Assembly: GCA_023435325.1 (NCBI GenBank) | Contig: JAEYRT010000252.1 | Span: forward strand, 1 to 14,323 | Source: Pseudomonadota bacterium | GTDB lineage: Bacteria > Pseudomonadota > Gammaproteobacteria > Burkholderiales > Burkholderiaceae_C | Direction: 5' to 3' | DNA length: 14,323 nucleotides | Part shown: positions 1-6,852 of the stretch, one piece after another | How positions within the stretch are numbered: the stretch's first letter is position 1 | Layout of the letters: each line of letters starts with the position of its first letter | Program-made: the position numbers and the translations under genes | The notes under the pieces: generated by a model | What the model was told of the DNA's origin: nothing | Databases searched by the model: none | The model's input: only the letters and a program-made list of their open reading frames with translations

Positions 1-465
1 GCTCAGGTCATCGCAATAGATGATGAACTTCTCGGCGCGGCCCGCGACCACATCGACGATATCGGGCAGATCGGTCAGATCGGCCTTGTCCACCTCAATC
101 AGGCGCAGCCCCTGCGGTGCATAGGCATGCAGGCAAGCACGAATCAGCGATGACTTGCCCGTGCCGCGTGCGCCCGTGAGCAGCACGTTGTTGGCTGTGC
201 GCCCCTGCACAAACTGCTCGGTATTGCGGGCGATCTTGTCCTTTTGCACATCGATGTTTTGCAGGTCCGACAACTGCATCGCGCCCACATGGCGCACCGG
301 CTCCAGCACACCACAGCCATTGGCGCGCTTGCGGTAGCGCCAGGCAATGGCGGCATTCCAGTCGCTGGGCGCCTGCAGCGGCTGCGGCAGCACAGATTCA
401 ATGCGCTGCATCAGCTGCTCAGCGCGCTCCACCAAACGTTCCAAAGGGTTCATCACATCTTGCAC
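1..465 (-). CDS. DUF815-type P-loop ATPase, partial (3' end beyond window)
   Basis: This is the N-terminal 155 codons of an ATP-binding protein that runs off the left edge in frame. Counting from the internal ATG at 451-453, a helical N-terminal region (about residues 1-80) is followed by a Walker A motif, GARGTGKSS, at about residues 94-102. A hydrophobic strand ending in acidic residues (FIIYCDDLS, about 143-151) fits Walker B and is where the window stops. This layout matches the DUF815 family of AAA-like ATPases, whose cellular role is not well established. I chose the GTG start at 463-465 because a GGAGA sequence lies 7 nt upstream. The ATG four codons later has no comparable ribosome binding site. 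The gene follows argJ on the same strand but is separated from it by a terminator and about 270 bp, so it is probably its own transcription unit. Family assignment is good; the exact start is less sure. Confidence 0.85.
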   Translation of the reverse strand, partial: MQDVMNPLERLVERAEQLMQRIESVLPQPLQAPSDWNAAIAWRYRKRANGCGVLEPVRHVGAMQLSDLQNIDVQKDKIARNTEQFVQGRTANNVLLTGARGTGKSSLIRACLHAYAPQGLRLIEVDKADLTDLPDIVDVVAGRAEKFIIYCDDLS

Positions 466-493
466 GGCTTAGTCTCCAATCATTATTTTTGAT

Positions 494-569
494 AGCTGCT
501 TGTGCTTGCAAATATTGAATTTCAGATAGTTTTCTATTTGAAATACTGATAAATCAAGCGCAAGCTGCT
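494..569. repeat. Nested imperfect palindrome, probable intergenic repeat element
   Basis: Two 15-nt arms form an inverted repeat with two mismatches: AGCTGCTTGTGCTTG at 494-508 and CAAGCGCAAGCTGCT at 555-569. A second inverted repeat sits inside them: TTTCAGATAG at 520-529 and CTATTTGAAA at 534-543, with a TTTT loop and one G-T type mismatch. The element is AT-rich in the centre and lies between the argJ terminator and the ATPase start. From memory, similar 'tagctgctngcgcttg' palindromes recur in Comamonadaceae intergenic regions. Only one copy is visible here, so its repetitive nature is an inference. Confidence 0.6.
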
Positions 570-570
570 C

Positions 571-599
571 TGAAAACATAAAGGAGCCACCAGGCTCCT
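571..599 (-). terminator. Rho-independent terminator downstream of argJ
   Basis: A 7-bp perfect stem (AGGAGCC at 582-588, GGCTCCT at 593-599) closes a 4-nt loop. Read on the minus strand it is followed by TTTATGTTTT, a slightly interrupted T-tract. The plus-strand direction has no T-tract, so it should act on transcripts coming from argJ. Confidence 0.7.
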
Positions 600-655
600 C
601 ACAGCATCTCCAGCGTTGCACAACGTCCAGCCTGCCAGGGCGGTGCAGGCGCGGC

Positions 656-696
656 GCAAGCTCGCAGACAGTGGCAACGCCACGGCAAGAGCTTGC
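656..696. repeat. Nested inverted repeat just after argJ
   Basis: GCAAGCTC at 656-663 pairs perfectly with GAGCTTGC at 689-696. Inside it, GTGGC at 671-675 pairs with GCCAC at 679-683 around a 3-nt loop. The inner sequence GCAACGCCAC (674-683) is repeated directly at 719-728. The element has no T-tract of its own. It lies in the argJ 3' region ahead of the terminator at 571-599 and could protect or shape the 3' end of the mRNA. No function can be assigned from the sequence. Confidence 0.5.
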
Positions 697-732
697 AACA
701 AAGCCTGCAGGGCGTTTTGCAACGCCACCCCA

Positions 733-1962
733 TCAAGAACGGTAGTCGGCGTTGATGGACACGTAATCGTGGCTCAGGTCACAAGTCCAGACTGTCTGGC
801 TCGCCTCACCACGGCCCAGCACCACACGCACGGTGATTTCCTGCTGCTTCATCACGCGCTGGCCATCTTCTTCTTGGTACGAAGGATTTCGGCCACCATC
901 GACCACCACGTGCACATCGTCCAGGTACAGATCGATCTTGGACTGGTCCAGATCGGCAATACCAGCGTAACCCACGGCCGCCAGGATACGGCCCAGGTTC
1001 GGGTCGGAAGCAAAGAAAGCGGTCTTCACCAGGGGCGAATGCGCAATCGCGTACGCAGCCAGACAGCACTCTGCTTCGGTCTTGCCACCATCGACCTGCA
1101 CGGTGATGAACTTGGTCGCGCCTTCACCATCACGCACGATGGCCTGGGCCAGCAGACGGGCGACATCTTGCAGTGCGGCTTTCAGCGCCTTGGCATCTGC
1201 GCTGTCCCAGCTGGTAATAACTTCGTTGCCGGCCTGGTGCGTCGCAATCAGCACAAAGGAGTCGTTGGTGGAAGTGTCGCCGTCGATGGTCACGCGGTTG
1301 AACGAGCCATCGGCGAGTTCCTTGACCAGGTCCTGCAGCAGCGCAGGTGCAATCGCCGCATCGGTCGCCAGATAGCCCAGCATGGTCGCCATATTCGGGC
1401 GGATCATGCCCGCGCCCTTGCTGATGCCGGTGATGTGCACGGTCTTGCCACCGACCACGACGCTGCGGCTGTACGCCTTGGGCTGGGTGTCGGTGGTCAT
1501 GATGCCCTCAGCGGCCACGGCCCAGTTGTCGGCCTTGGCATTGGCAATCGCGGCAGGCAGCCCGGCCACGATGCGGTCCACCGGCAGCTCTTCCATGATC
1601 ACGCCGGTCGAAAACGGCAACACCTGCTGCTCGCTCACGCCCAATTGCTGAGCCAGCGCGGCGCAAGTCTTGCGCGCATTGGCCAGCCCTGCGGCGCCCG
1701 TACCCGCGTTGGCATTGCCGGTGTTGATCACCATGGCGCGAATGCCCTGGCCTGCAGCCAGATGCTCACGGCTGACCTGGACCGGTGCGGCGCAGTAGCG
1801 GTTTTGCGTGAATACGCCTGCGACGCTCGCACCTTCATCGAGCAAAAACACGGTCAGGTCCTTGCGGTTGGCTTTGCGCACACCGGCTTCGGTCACACCA
1901 ATACGCACGCCAGCGACGGGGAACAGGTCAGCGGCGACGGGAACAGGCAAATTCACAGGCAT
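733..1962 (-). CDS. argJ: Bifunctional ornithine acetyltransferase / N-acetylglutamate synthase
   Basis: ArgJ moves the acetyl group from N-acetylornithine to glutamate. This releases ornithine and recycles the acetyl donor in the cyclic arginine pathway; bifunctional forms also acetylate glutamate from acetyl-CoA. The 409-residue product has the usual family length. It carries the autocleavage motif ATML at residues 192-195, so Thr193 is the predicted new N-terminal nucleophile of the beta chain. The conserved STG stretch at about 118-120 is expected to form the oxyanion hole, and TGNANAGTG at about 81-89 is also typical. The ATG at 1962 has AGGAAG 7 nt upstream. The gene lies 113 bp downstream of secA on the same strand, but a strong terminator separates them, so it probably has its own promoter. 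Whether it is mono- or bifunctional cannot be read from sequence alone. Confidence 0.97.
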   Translation of the reverse strand: MPVNLPVPVAADLFPVAGVRIGVTEAGVRKANRKDLTVFLLDEGASVAGVFTQNRYCAAPVQVSREHLAAGQGIRAMVINTGNANAGTGAAGLANARKTCAALAQQLGVSEQQVLPFSTGVIMEELPVDRIVAGLPAAIANAKADNWAVAAEGIMTTDTQPKAYSRSVVVGGKTVHITGISKGAGMIRPNMATMLGYLATDAAIAPALLQDLVKELADGSFNRVTIDGDTSTNDSFVLIATHQAGNEVITSWDSADAKALKAALQDVARLLAQAIVRDGEGATKFITVQVDGGKTEAECCLAAYAIAHSPLVKTAFFASDPNLGRILAAVGYAGIADLDQSKIDLYLDDVHVVVDGGRNPSYQEEDGQRVMKQQEITVRVVLGRGEASQTVWTCDLSHDYVSINADYRS

Positions 1963-2000
1963 TGCAGGGCTTCCTACAGAAAAGAAACAGTGAGCCTTGG

Positions 2001-2028
2001 ATTATGAAGACAAACCACCAGCCACAAA
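2001..2028 (-). promoter_or_regulatory. Candidate argJ promoter
   Basis: On the minus strand a good -10 hexamer, CATAAT (2001-2006), lies 16 nt downstream of a weak -35, TTTGTG (2023-2028). It sits between the secA terminator and the argJ ribosome binding site, where a promoter would be needed. The -35 is poor, so this is only a candidate. Confidence 0.35.
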
Positions 2029-2054
2029 GAAAAACACGGGCTTGCGCCCGTGTT
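2026..2054 (-). terminator. Rho-independent terminator of secA
   Basis: A perfect 9-bp stem (AACACGGGC at 2033-2041, GCCCGTGTT at 2046-2054) closes a 4-nt loop. Read on the minus strand it runs into TTTTTCTTT. It starts about 20 bp after the secA stop codon and separates secA from argJ. Confidence 0.9.
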
Positions 2055-2075
2055 CTTTGTCGATGGCTCAACTGA

Positions 2076-4799
2076 TCAAGACAGTTTGCCGTGGCAGTTC
2101 TTGAACTTCTGCCCGCTGCCGCATGGACAGGGGTCGTTGCGGCCCACGCGCACGCCGGGCGGCAACTCGAAGCTGTCGGTCTTGTCGCCATCGGCACTGG
2201 CGTACTGCATACCGCCCTGCACGCTTTCCGCATGCTCTTCAATGCTGTGCGCAGCCTGCTCCAGTTGCTCTGGCTGCTGGATGCGCACGGTGAGCAGCAC
2301 GCGGGTGACTTCGTTCTTGACCTGGTCGATCAGCTGGCGGAACAGCTCAAACGCTTCGCGCTTGTACTCCTGCTTGGGTTGCTTTTGCGCAAAGCCGCGC
2401 AGGTGAATGCCCTGGCGCAGATAGTCCAAAGCGGCCAGGTGATCGCGCCAGTTGGTGTCAAAGCTTTGCAGCAGCACAGCACGCTGGAAGTTCATGAACT
2501 GCTCGGAGCCCACCAGATCCAGCTTGCCCTGATAGACATCGTTGGCAGCCTTCACGCAAGCGTCCAAGATGTCTTCGTCGGTGATGCTGTCCGATTCCTT
2601 GACCATGGACTGCAGATCGATCTGCACCTGCCAGTCGGCCAAGGCCTTTTCCAGCGCCGCCAGGTCCCACTGCTCTTCCATGGATTCCACGGGCACATAC
2701 TGGCGCACCATGTCGGCCACGCAGTCTTCACGCATCACGTTGATCATGTCCGTCAAGTCGACGGTATCCAGGATGTCATTGCGCTGCTGGTAGATCACCT
2801 TGCGCTGGTCATTGGCCACGTCGTCATATTCAAGCAGCTGCTTGCGCATGTCGAAGTTGCGTGCTTCCACCTTGCGCTGGGCGGACTCGATCGAGCGGGT
2901 CACGATACCGGCCTCGATCGCCTCGCCCTCGGGCATCTTCAGACGGTCCATGATGGCCCGCACGCGGTCGCCCGCAAAGATGCGCATCAACTGGTCATCC
3001 AGGCTCAGATAGAAACGCGAAGAACCGGGGTCACCCTGGCGGCCCGAACGGCCACGCAGCTGGTTGTCGATACGGCGCGACTCATGGCGCTCGGTCGCGA
3101 TGATGCGCAAGCCACCCAGTGCCTTGACCTCTTCATGGTCTTTTTGCCATTGCGCACGCAAAGCCGCAATTTGCGCCTGCTTGGCTGCTTCGTCCAGGCT
3201 GGCGTCCGCAGCAATGGCCGCTTCCTGCTTGCTGATATTGCCGCCCAGCACGATGTCGGTACCACGACCGGCCATATTCGTGGCGATGGTGATCATGCCC
3301 TTGCGGCCAGCCTGGGCGATGATGTCCGCTTCCTTGGCGTGCTGCTTGGCATTCAGCACCTGGTGCGGCAGCTTGGCGGCGGTCAGCAGCTGGGCAATGA
3401 TTTCCGAGTTTTCGATCGAGGTCGTGCCCACCAGCACCGGCTGGCCGCGCTCGTAGCACTCGCGGATGTCTTCGATGGCAGCGTTGTACTTTTCGTTGGT
3501 GGTCTTGTAGACACGGTCCAGCTGGTCTTCGCGCTTGCTGGGCTTGTTCGGCGGGATCACCACGGTTTCCAGACCATAGATGCTCTGGAACTCAAAGGCT
3601 TCGGTATCGGCCGTACCCGTCATACCTGCCAGCTTGTTGTACAAGCGGAAGTAGTTCTGGAACGTGATCGACGCCATGGTCTGGTTTTCGGCCTGAATGG
3701 CCACACCTTCCTTGGCTTCCACAGCCTGGTGCAAGCCGTCGCTCCAGCGGCGGCCGCTCATCAAACGGCCAGTGAACTCGTCCACGATCACCACTTCCCC
3801 GTTTTGCACCACATAGTGCTGGTCGCGGTGATAGATGTGGTGCGCCCGCAAAGAGGCATACAAGTGGTGCACCAACGCTATGTTCGATGGGTCGTAGAGC
3901 GATGCGCCTTCAGGCAGCAGACCTGCAGCCGTCAGGATCTGCTCGGCCTTTTCATGACCGTCTTCGGTCAGGAACACTTGGTGGCTCTTTTCATCCACGG
4001 TGAAGTCACCGGGCTTGGTCACGCCTTCGCCAGTGCGGGGATCGGCTTCGCCTTCCTGGCGCACCAACTGGGGCGCCAACTGGTTGATGGCCTGGTACAT
4101 GGCCGTGTTGTCATCGGCTTGGCCAGAGATGATCAAGGGCGTGCGTGCCTCGTCGATCAGAATGGAGTCCACCTCGTCGACAATGGCGTAGTTCAAGCCA
4201 CGCTGCACGCGGTCGGCCTTGTCATAGACCATGTTGTCGCGCAGATAGTCAAAACCGTATTCGTTGTTGGTGCCGTAGGTGATGTCGGCCAGATAGGCCA
4301 ATTGCTTGTCTTCACGTGCTGCCTGGGGCAGATTCACACCCACCGACAGGCCCAGGTAGTTGTACAGCGGACGCATGGTTTCCGCGTCACGGCTGGCCAG
4401 GTAGTCGTTGACGGTCACGACATGCACGCCCCCACCCGTCAGCGCATTCAGATAGACCGGCAGCGTAGAGGTCAGGGTCTTGCCTTCGCCCGTGCGCATT
4501 TCCGAGATCTTGCCTTGGTGCAGCGCCATGCCACCCATGAGCTGCACATCAAAGTGGCGCATCTTCATCACGCGCTTGGAAGCTTCGCGCACCACGGCAA
4601 ACGCTTCTGGCAGCAGGTCGTCCAGCGTTTCGCCCTTGGCTAGGCGGTCTTTAAAAGCCTGGGTCTTGGCGCGCAGTGTCTGGTCATCGAGCTTTTCCAG
4701 CTCTGGCTCCATCGCATTGATACGAGCCACCGTCTTGCGGTACTGCTTGAGAAGCCGGTCGTTGCGGCTGCCGAAAAGTTTGGTGAGGAAGTTGACCAT
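2076..4799 (-). CDS. secA: Preprotein translocase ATPase SecA
   Basis: SecA is the motor that pushes unfolded preproteins through SecYEG at the inner membrane. The product is 907 residues from the chosen start, a normal length for the family. The first nucleotide-binding domain has Walker A MRTGEGKT at 101-108 and the Walker B/DEAD-type VDEVD at about 207-211. The helicase-like second ATPase domain includes the NMAGRGTDI stretch and a QLRGRSGRQGDPG arginine-finger motif. The C-terminal tail ends in a zinc-binding SEC-C motif with Cys891, Cys893, Cys902 and His903, which normally binds SecB and phospholipid. I chose the ATG at 4799 because betaproteobacterial SecA begins MVxxFLTKxFGSRNDR. An in-frame GTG eight codons upstream (4823) is possible but would add a non-conserved extension. 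The ribosome binding site is weak for either start. The gene is divergent from the DUF721 gene and ends at a strong terminator. Confidence 0.98.
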   Translation of the reverse strand: MVNFLTKLFGSRNDRLLKQYRKTVARINAMEPELEKLDDQTLRAKTQAFKDRLAKGETLDDLLPEAFAVVREASKRVMKMRHFDVQLMGGMALHQGKISEMRTGEGKTLTSTLPVYLNALTGGGVHVVTVNDYLASRDAETMRPLYNYLGLSVGVNLPQAAREDKQLAYLADITYGTNNEYGFDYLRDNMVYDKADRVQRGLNYAIVDEVDSILIDEARTPLIISGQADDNTAMYQAINQLAPQLVRQEGEADPRTGEGVTKPGDFTVDEKSHQVFLTEDGHEKAEQILTAAGLLPEGASLYDPSNIALVHHLYASLRAHHIYHRDQHYVVQNGEVVIVDEFTGRLMSGRRWSDGLHQAVEAKEGVAIQAENQTMASITFQNYFRLYNKLAGMTGTADTEAFEFQSIYGLETVVIPPNKPSKREDQLDRVYKTTNEKYNAAIEDIRECYERGQPVLVGTTSIENSEIIAQLLTAAKLPHQVLNAKQHAKEADIIAQAGRKGMITIATNMAGRGTDIVLGGNISKQEAAIAADASLDEAAKQAQIAALRAQWQKDHEEVKALGGLRIIATERHESRRIDNQLRGRSGRQGDPGSSRFYLSLDDQLMRIFAGDRVRAIMDRLKMPEGEAIEAGIVTRSIESAQRKVEARNFDMRKQLLEYDDVANDQRKVIYQQRNDILDTVDLTDMINVMREDCVADMVRQYVPVESMEEQWDLAALEKALADWQVQIDLQSMVKESDSITDEDILDACVKAANDVYQGKLDLVGSEQFMNFQRAVLLQSFDTNWRDHLAALDYLRQGIHLRGFAQKQPKQEYKREAFELFRQLIDQVKNEVTRVLLTVRIQQPEQLEQAAHSIEEHAESVQGGMQYASADGDKTDSFELPPGVRVGRNDPCPCGSGQKFKNCHGKLS

Positions 4800-4855
4800 G
4801 CGAACGGAAGCCGCTTGCAGCACCTTGAGCAGGCACCAGAAGCGGCCAAATCCCT

Positions 4856-4885
4856 AATGTAGAGTTGCCATGCAGATAGGCTCAA
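4856..4885 (-). promoter_or_regulatory. Candidate secA promoter
   Basis: On the minus strand, TTGAGC (4880-4885) and TACATT (4856-4861) are spaced 18 nt apart, giving a leader of about 50 nt. A second pair further upstream, TTGATG (4954-4959) and TAGAAT (4929-4934), has a 19-nt spacer. Neither is a strong match, and transcription data are needed to choose between them. Confidence 0.35.
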
Positions 4886-5031
4886 TCAACACAAAAACAA
4901 GAGTTCTCGCGCCGATAGCCAAAAATTGATTCTAACTGCCGCTTGTACTTTGCCATCAACAGCCTGCCCCCACATGCCCGCAAGCCACAGCGCAGACTGA
5001 TAATGCACAAATACACAGCCACCATCTCGCC

Positions 5032-5358
5032 ATGCATTCGCGCCGTCACTTTGCCATTTCACTGGAGCAGGCCGCCCAGTCCTCCCCCACCCTCGCCCAC
5101 TTGGTGGGCCAGGCCCGTGAAGCCAATGCACGCATGAAAGCGATCGAGCCTTTGCTGCCTCCGGGGCTGCGTGCCAGTGTGCAGCCGGGGCCAATTGATG
5201 GAGAGAACTGGAGCCTGATTCTGAAAAATGCCGCAGCTGCCACCAAGGTCCGTCACCTGCTACCCAGTCTGGAAGCCCACCTGCGCACGAAGGGCTGGAA
5301 CGTGGCCCGCATTCAGCTCAAGGTCCTCCACGCATCGCCCTGGCAAAGTCCGCTGTAA
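5032..5358 (+). CDS. DUF721/DciA-like protein
   Basis: This 108-residue protein has the pattern of the DUF721 (DciA) domain. It has an N-terminal helix, then a WSLIL strand at about residues 62-66, the NAAAATKVRHLLPSLEAHL helix at about 68-86, and a closing strand VARIQLKVL at about 92-100. DciA proteins are known helicase operators that help load the replicative helicase DnaB in bacteria without DnaC or DnaI. The gene is divergent from secA. From memory, a DUF721 gene near secA and argJ is also seen in Pseudomonas, which supports the family call. A GATAAT at 4999-5004 could be a -10 element, but there is no clear -35 and no clear Shine-Dalgarno site before the ATG. The protein is essentially only the domain, with no long extension. 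The role in helicase loading is inferred. Confidence 0.8.
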   Translation: MHSRRHFAISLEQAAQSSPTLAHLVGQAREANARMKAIEPLLPPGLRASVQPGPIDGENWSLILKNAAAATKVRHLLPSLEAHLRTKGWNVARIQLKVLHASPWQSPL

Positions 5359-5387
5359 TTGCGCCAAGCCATGTGCAGGCCATGGGC

Positions 5388-5412
5388 GAAAAAAAAGACC
5401 CTGGCGGGTCTT
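5388..5412 (-). terminator. Rho-independent terminator after tRNA-Thr
   Basis: AAGACCC (5395-5401) and GGGTCTT (5406-5412) form a 7-bp stem with a 4-nt loop. Read on the minus strand it is followed by a run of eight T. It lies 15 bp downstream of the tRNA 3' end. It also lies between the convergent DUF721 gene and the tRNA, but the plus-strand side lacks a T-tract. Confidence 0.88.
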
Positions 5413-5426
5413 CTGGCAAACAAACA

Positions 5427-5502
5427 TGGTGCCGGTTGTCGGATTCGAACTGACGACCTACCGCTTACAAGGCGGGTGCTCTACCAACTGAGCTAAACCG
5501 GC
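5427..5502 (-). tRNA. tRNA-Thr (anticodon UGU)
   Basis: The 76-nt gene folds into a full cloverleaf with an encoded CCA end. The acceptor stem GCCGGTT/AACCGGC is perfect. The D arm is GCTC...GAGC, the anticodon loop CTTGTAA gives UGU for threonine ACA codons, and the T loop is TTCGAAT. The anticodon stem has a C-U mismatch at 27-43 and the T stem an A-C mismatch at 52-62. As I recall, the latter is also present in the E. coli UGU tRNA. A TAGAAT hexamer at 5513-5518 could be a -10 placing the start just before the tRNA, but no good -35 is seen. The gene is only 47 bp from the sspB stop with no terminator between, so co-transcription with sspB and processing is also possible. Confidence 0.95.
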
Positions 5503-5549
5503 GAAGACCGCAATTCTAATACAAATTTTGGCCTTCCAGATAAAAATGC

Positions 5550-6083
5550 TTATTTCACGCGCTTGAGTGCGGGTCGGCCACTTCCCGCCGGAGTGGGCGG
5601 ACGTGGCTCATCGTCTCCAGCGCCTGCGTTTGTGCTGCTGGACGTCACCAATTGCACCACCTGGGCCGGCGTCCCGCCGTTATCGGGGGACGGCTCTTCA
5701 GACTCTTCGGCTTCCACAGCTGCCAAAGCCGCAGCATCATCGGACAGCTCGGCCAGCAGATCATCCAGCACAGGGAAGGACATGCCCTGCCCTGATTCAC
5801 GCGCATAAATGGCCTGCACGCGCTCCACGGGCACCATGATGTCACGGGGTTTGCCGCCAAAGCGGGCCTTGAATTCAATGTATTCATTGCCCAGCTGCAA
5901 GCTGCCCGTGGCGTCATAGCTGACGTTGAGCACGATTTCTCCATCATTGACAAATTCGTGAGGGACTTGCACAGAACGATCCACTTTGACTGCCAAGTAA
6001 GGTGTCAAACCATTGTCGGTGCACCACTCATGAATGGCGCGGATCAGGTACGGCCGTGTCGACGTGGTGGTGGGTTCGTTCAT
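5550..6083 (-). CDS. sspB: ClpXP protease specificity-enhancing factor SspB
   Basis: SspB is a dimeric adaptor that binds ssrA-tagged peptides from stalled ribosomes and hands them to ClpXP for degradation. The 177-residue product has the expected two parts. A folded N-terminal domain (about 1-110) begins with RPYLIRAIHEW, followed by the LTPYLAVKVD and EIVLNVSY strands. A long acidic, low-complexity linker (about 115-165) follows. The last residues, RPALKRVK, match the XB motif that docks on the ClpX zinc-binding domain; the E. coli protein ends in a very similar peptide. The ATG at 6083 is preceded by a GGA about 8 nt upstream; a TTG two codons earlier is less likely. The gene starts 48 bp after the sspA stop, so both are probably one operon. 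Confidence 0.95.
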   Translation of the reverse strand: MNEPTTTSTRPYLIRAIHEWCTDNGLTPYLAVKVDRSVQVPHEFVNDGEIVLNVSYDATGSLQLGNEYIEFKARFGGKPRDIMVPVERVQAIYARESGQGMSFPVLDDLLAELSDDAAALAAVEAEESEEPSPDNGGTPAQVVQLVTSSSTNAGAGDDEPRPPTPAGSGRPALKRVK

Positions 6084-6131
6084 GTACAAATTCCAGCAAA
6101 CAGCAAATCAGGAAAAAAGCATTCGACGCAA

Positions 6132-6743
6132 TTACTTGCGCATCACCTTCTCGGAAGGTGTCAGCGCTTCGATGTAGGCAGGGCGCGAGAAGATGCGCTC
6201 GGCATACTTCAGCAAAGGCGCTGCATTCTTGCTCAGCTCAATGCCGTAGTAGTCCAAGCGCCACAGCAGGGGAGCAATCGCCACGTCCAGCATGGAGAAG
6301 CCTTCGCCCAGCATGTATTTGTTCTTCAGGAACACGGGAGCCAGTTGGGTCAGGCGGTCGCGGATATGTTGGCGCGCCTTTTCCACTTCCTTCTCGTTGC
6401 CCTTGACATTGCGCTGTTCCAGCGTGTTCACGTGCACGAACAATTCTTTTTCGAAGTTCAACAGGAACAAACGCACGCGGGCGCGGTCAACCGGGTCGCC
6501 AGGCATCAGCTGGGGATGGGGGAAACGCTCATCAATGTACTCGTTGATGATGTTCGACTCGTACAGGATCAGATCACGTTCGACCAAGATCGGAACCTGG
6601 CCATAGGGGTTCATCGCCGCGATTTCTTCGGGCTTGTTGTACAAGTCCACATCACGGATTTCGAAGTCCATTCCCTTTTCGAACAGCACAAAGCGGCAAC
6701 GGTGGGAATAAGGGCAAGTCGTTCCCGAATAAAGCACCATCAT
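6132..6743 (-). CDS. sspA: Stringent starvation protein A
   Basis: SspA is an RNA polymerase-associated protein with a glutathione S-transferase fold but no GST activity. It supports survival under starvation and acid stress and regulates virulence genes in several proteobacteria. The 203-residue product has a thioredoxin-like N-terminal domain (about 1-80). This contains GTTCPYSHRCRFVL at about 7-20, the loop NPYGQVPIL with its cis-proline region at about 45-53, and YESNIINEYI at about 61-70. An all-helical C-terminal domain follows. The start is one of two adjacent ATGs, with AGGAG 8 nt upstream of the first. It forms a likely operon with sspB downstream. The leader is odd: a terminator-like hairpin ends next to the ribosome binding site (see 6753-6796). 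Confidence 0.95.
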   Translation of the reverse strand: MMVLYSGTTCPYSHRCRFVLFEKGMDFEIRDVDLYNKPEEIAAMNPYGQVPILVERDLILYESNIINEYIDERFPHPQLMPGDPVDRARVRLFLLNFEKELFVHVNTLEQRNVKGNEKEVEKARQHIRDRLTQLAPVFLKNKYMLGEGFSMLDVAIAPLLWRLDYYGIELSKNAAPLLKYAERIFSRPAYIEALTPSEKVMRK

Positions 6744-6752
6744 GGCGGAAGC

Positions 6753-6796
6753 TCCTAAAAATCAAAAAGAGTGGGACGCCTGAAAAAGCGCCCACT
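6753..6796 (-). terminator. Terminator-like hairpin of petABC inside the sspA leader
   Basis: AGTGGG-A-CGC at 6770-6779 pairs with GCG-CCCACT at 6788-6796, giving nine pairs with one bulged base and an 8-nt loop. On the minus strand the next bases are CTTTTTGATTTTT, followed immediately by the AGGAG of sspA. It should end petABC transcription, but any sspA promoter upstream of it would also have to read through it. Confidence 0.65.
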
Positions 6797-6809
6797 CCAC
6801 TACAACCGA

Positions 6810-6838
6810 ACCGATTTGCACCAGCGTACAAAATCGGT
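6810..6838. repeat. Inverted repeat after petC
   Basis: ACCGATTT (6810-6817) and AAATCGGT (6831-6838) are perfect 8-bp arms around a 13-nt spacer, 14 bp after the petC stop. There is no T-tract on either side. It could be a transcript-stabilising hairpin at the petC 3' end or an operator for sspA; the sequence does not decide. Confidence 0.45.
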
Positions 6839-6852
6839 AGCAGACTGTCTAT

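Noticed and set aside
534..733. Short minus-strand frames after argJ: a 64-codon frame starting GTG at 728, and an ATG at 731-733 overlapping the argJ stop as TGATG
   Set aside because: The first is Ala/Leu-rich and runs through the terminator and palindrome. The second is a 44-codon, Cys/Trp/Arg-rich frame. Neither shows coding character, although the TGATG overlap made the second worth checking.
616..2007. 463-codon open frame on the plus strand opposite argJ
   Set aside because: Antisense shadow of argJ; low-complexity, His/Gly/Arg-rich product and no ribosome binding site or family features.
2091..4643. 850-codon open frame on the plus strand opposite secA
   Set aside because: It is the antisense shadow of secA. 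High GC and the codon bias of secA suppress stop codons on the other strand. The translation is His/Val/Leu-rich with no recognisable domain.
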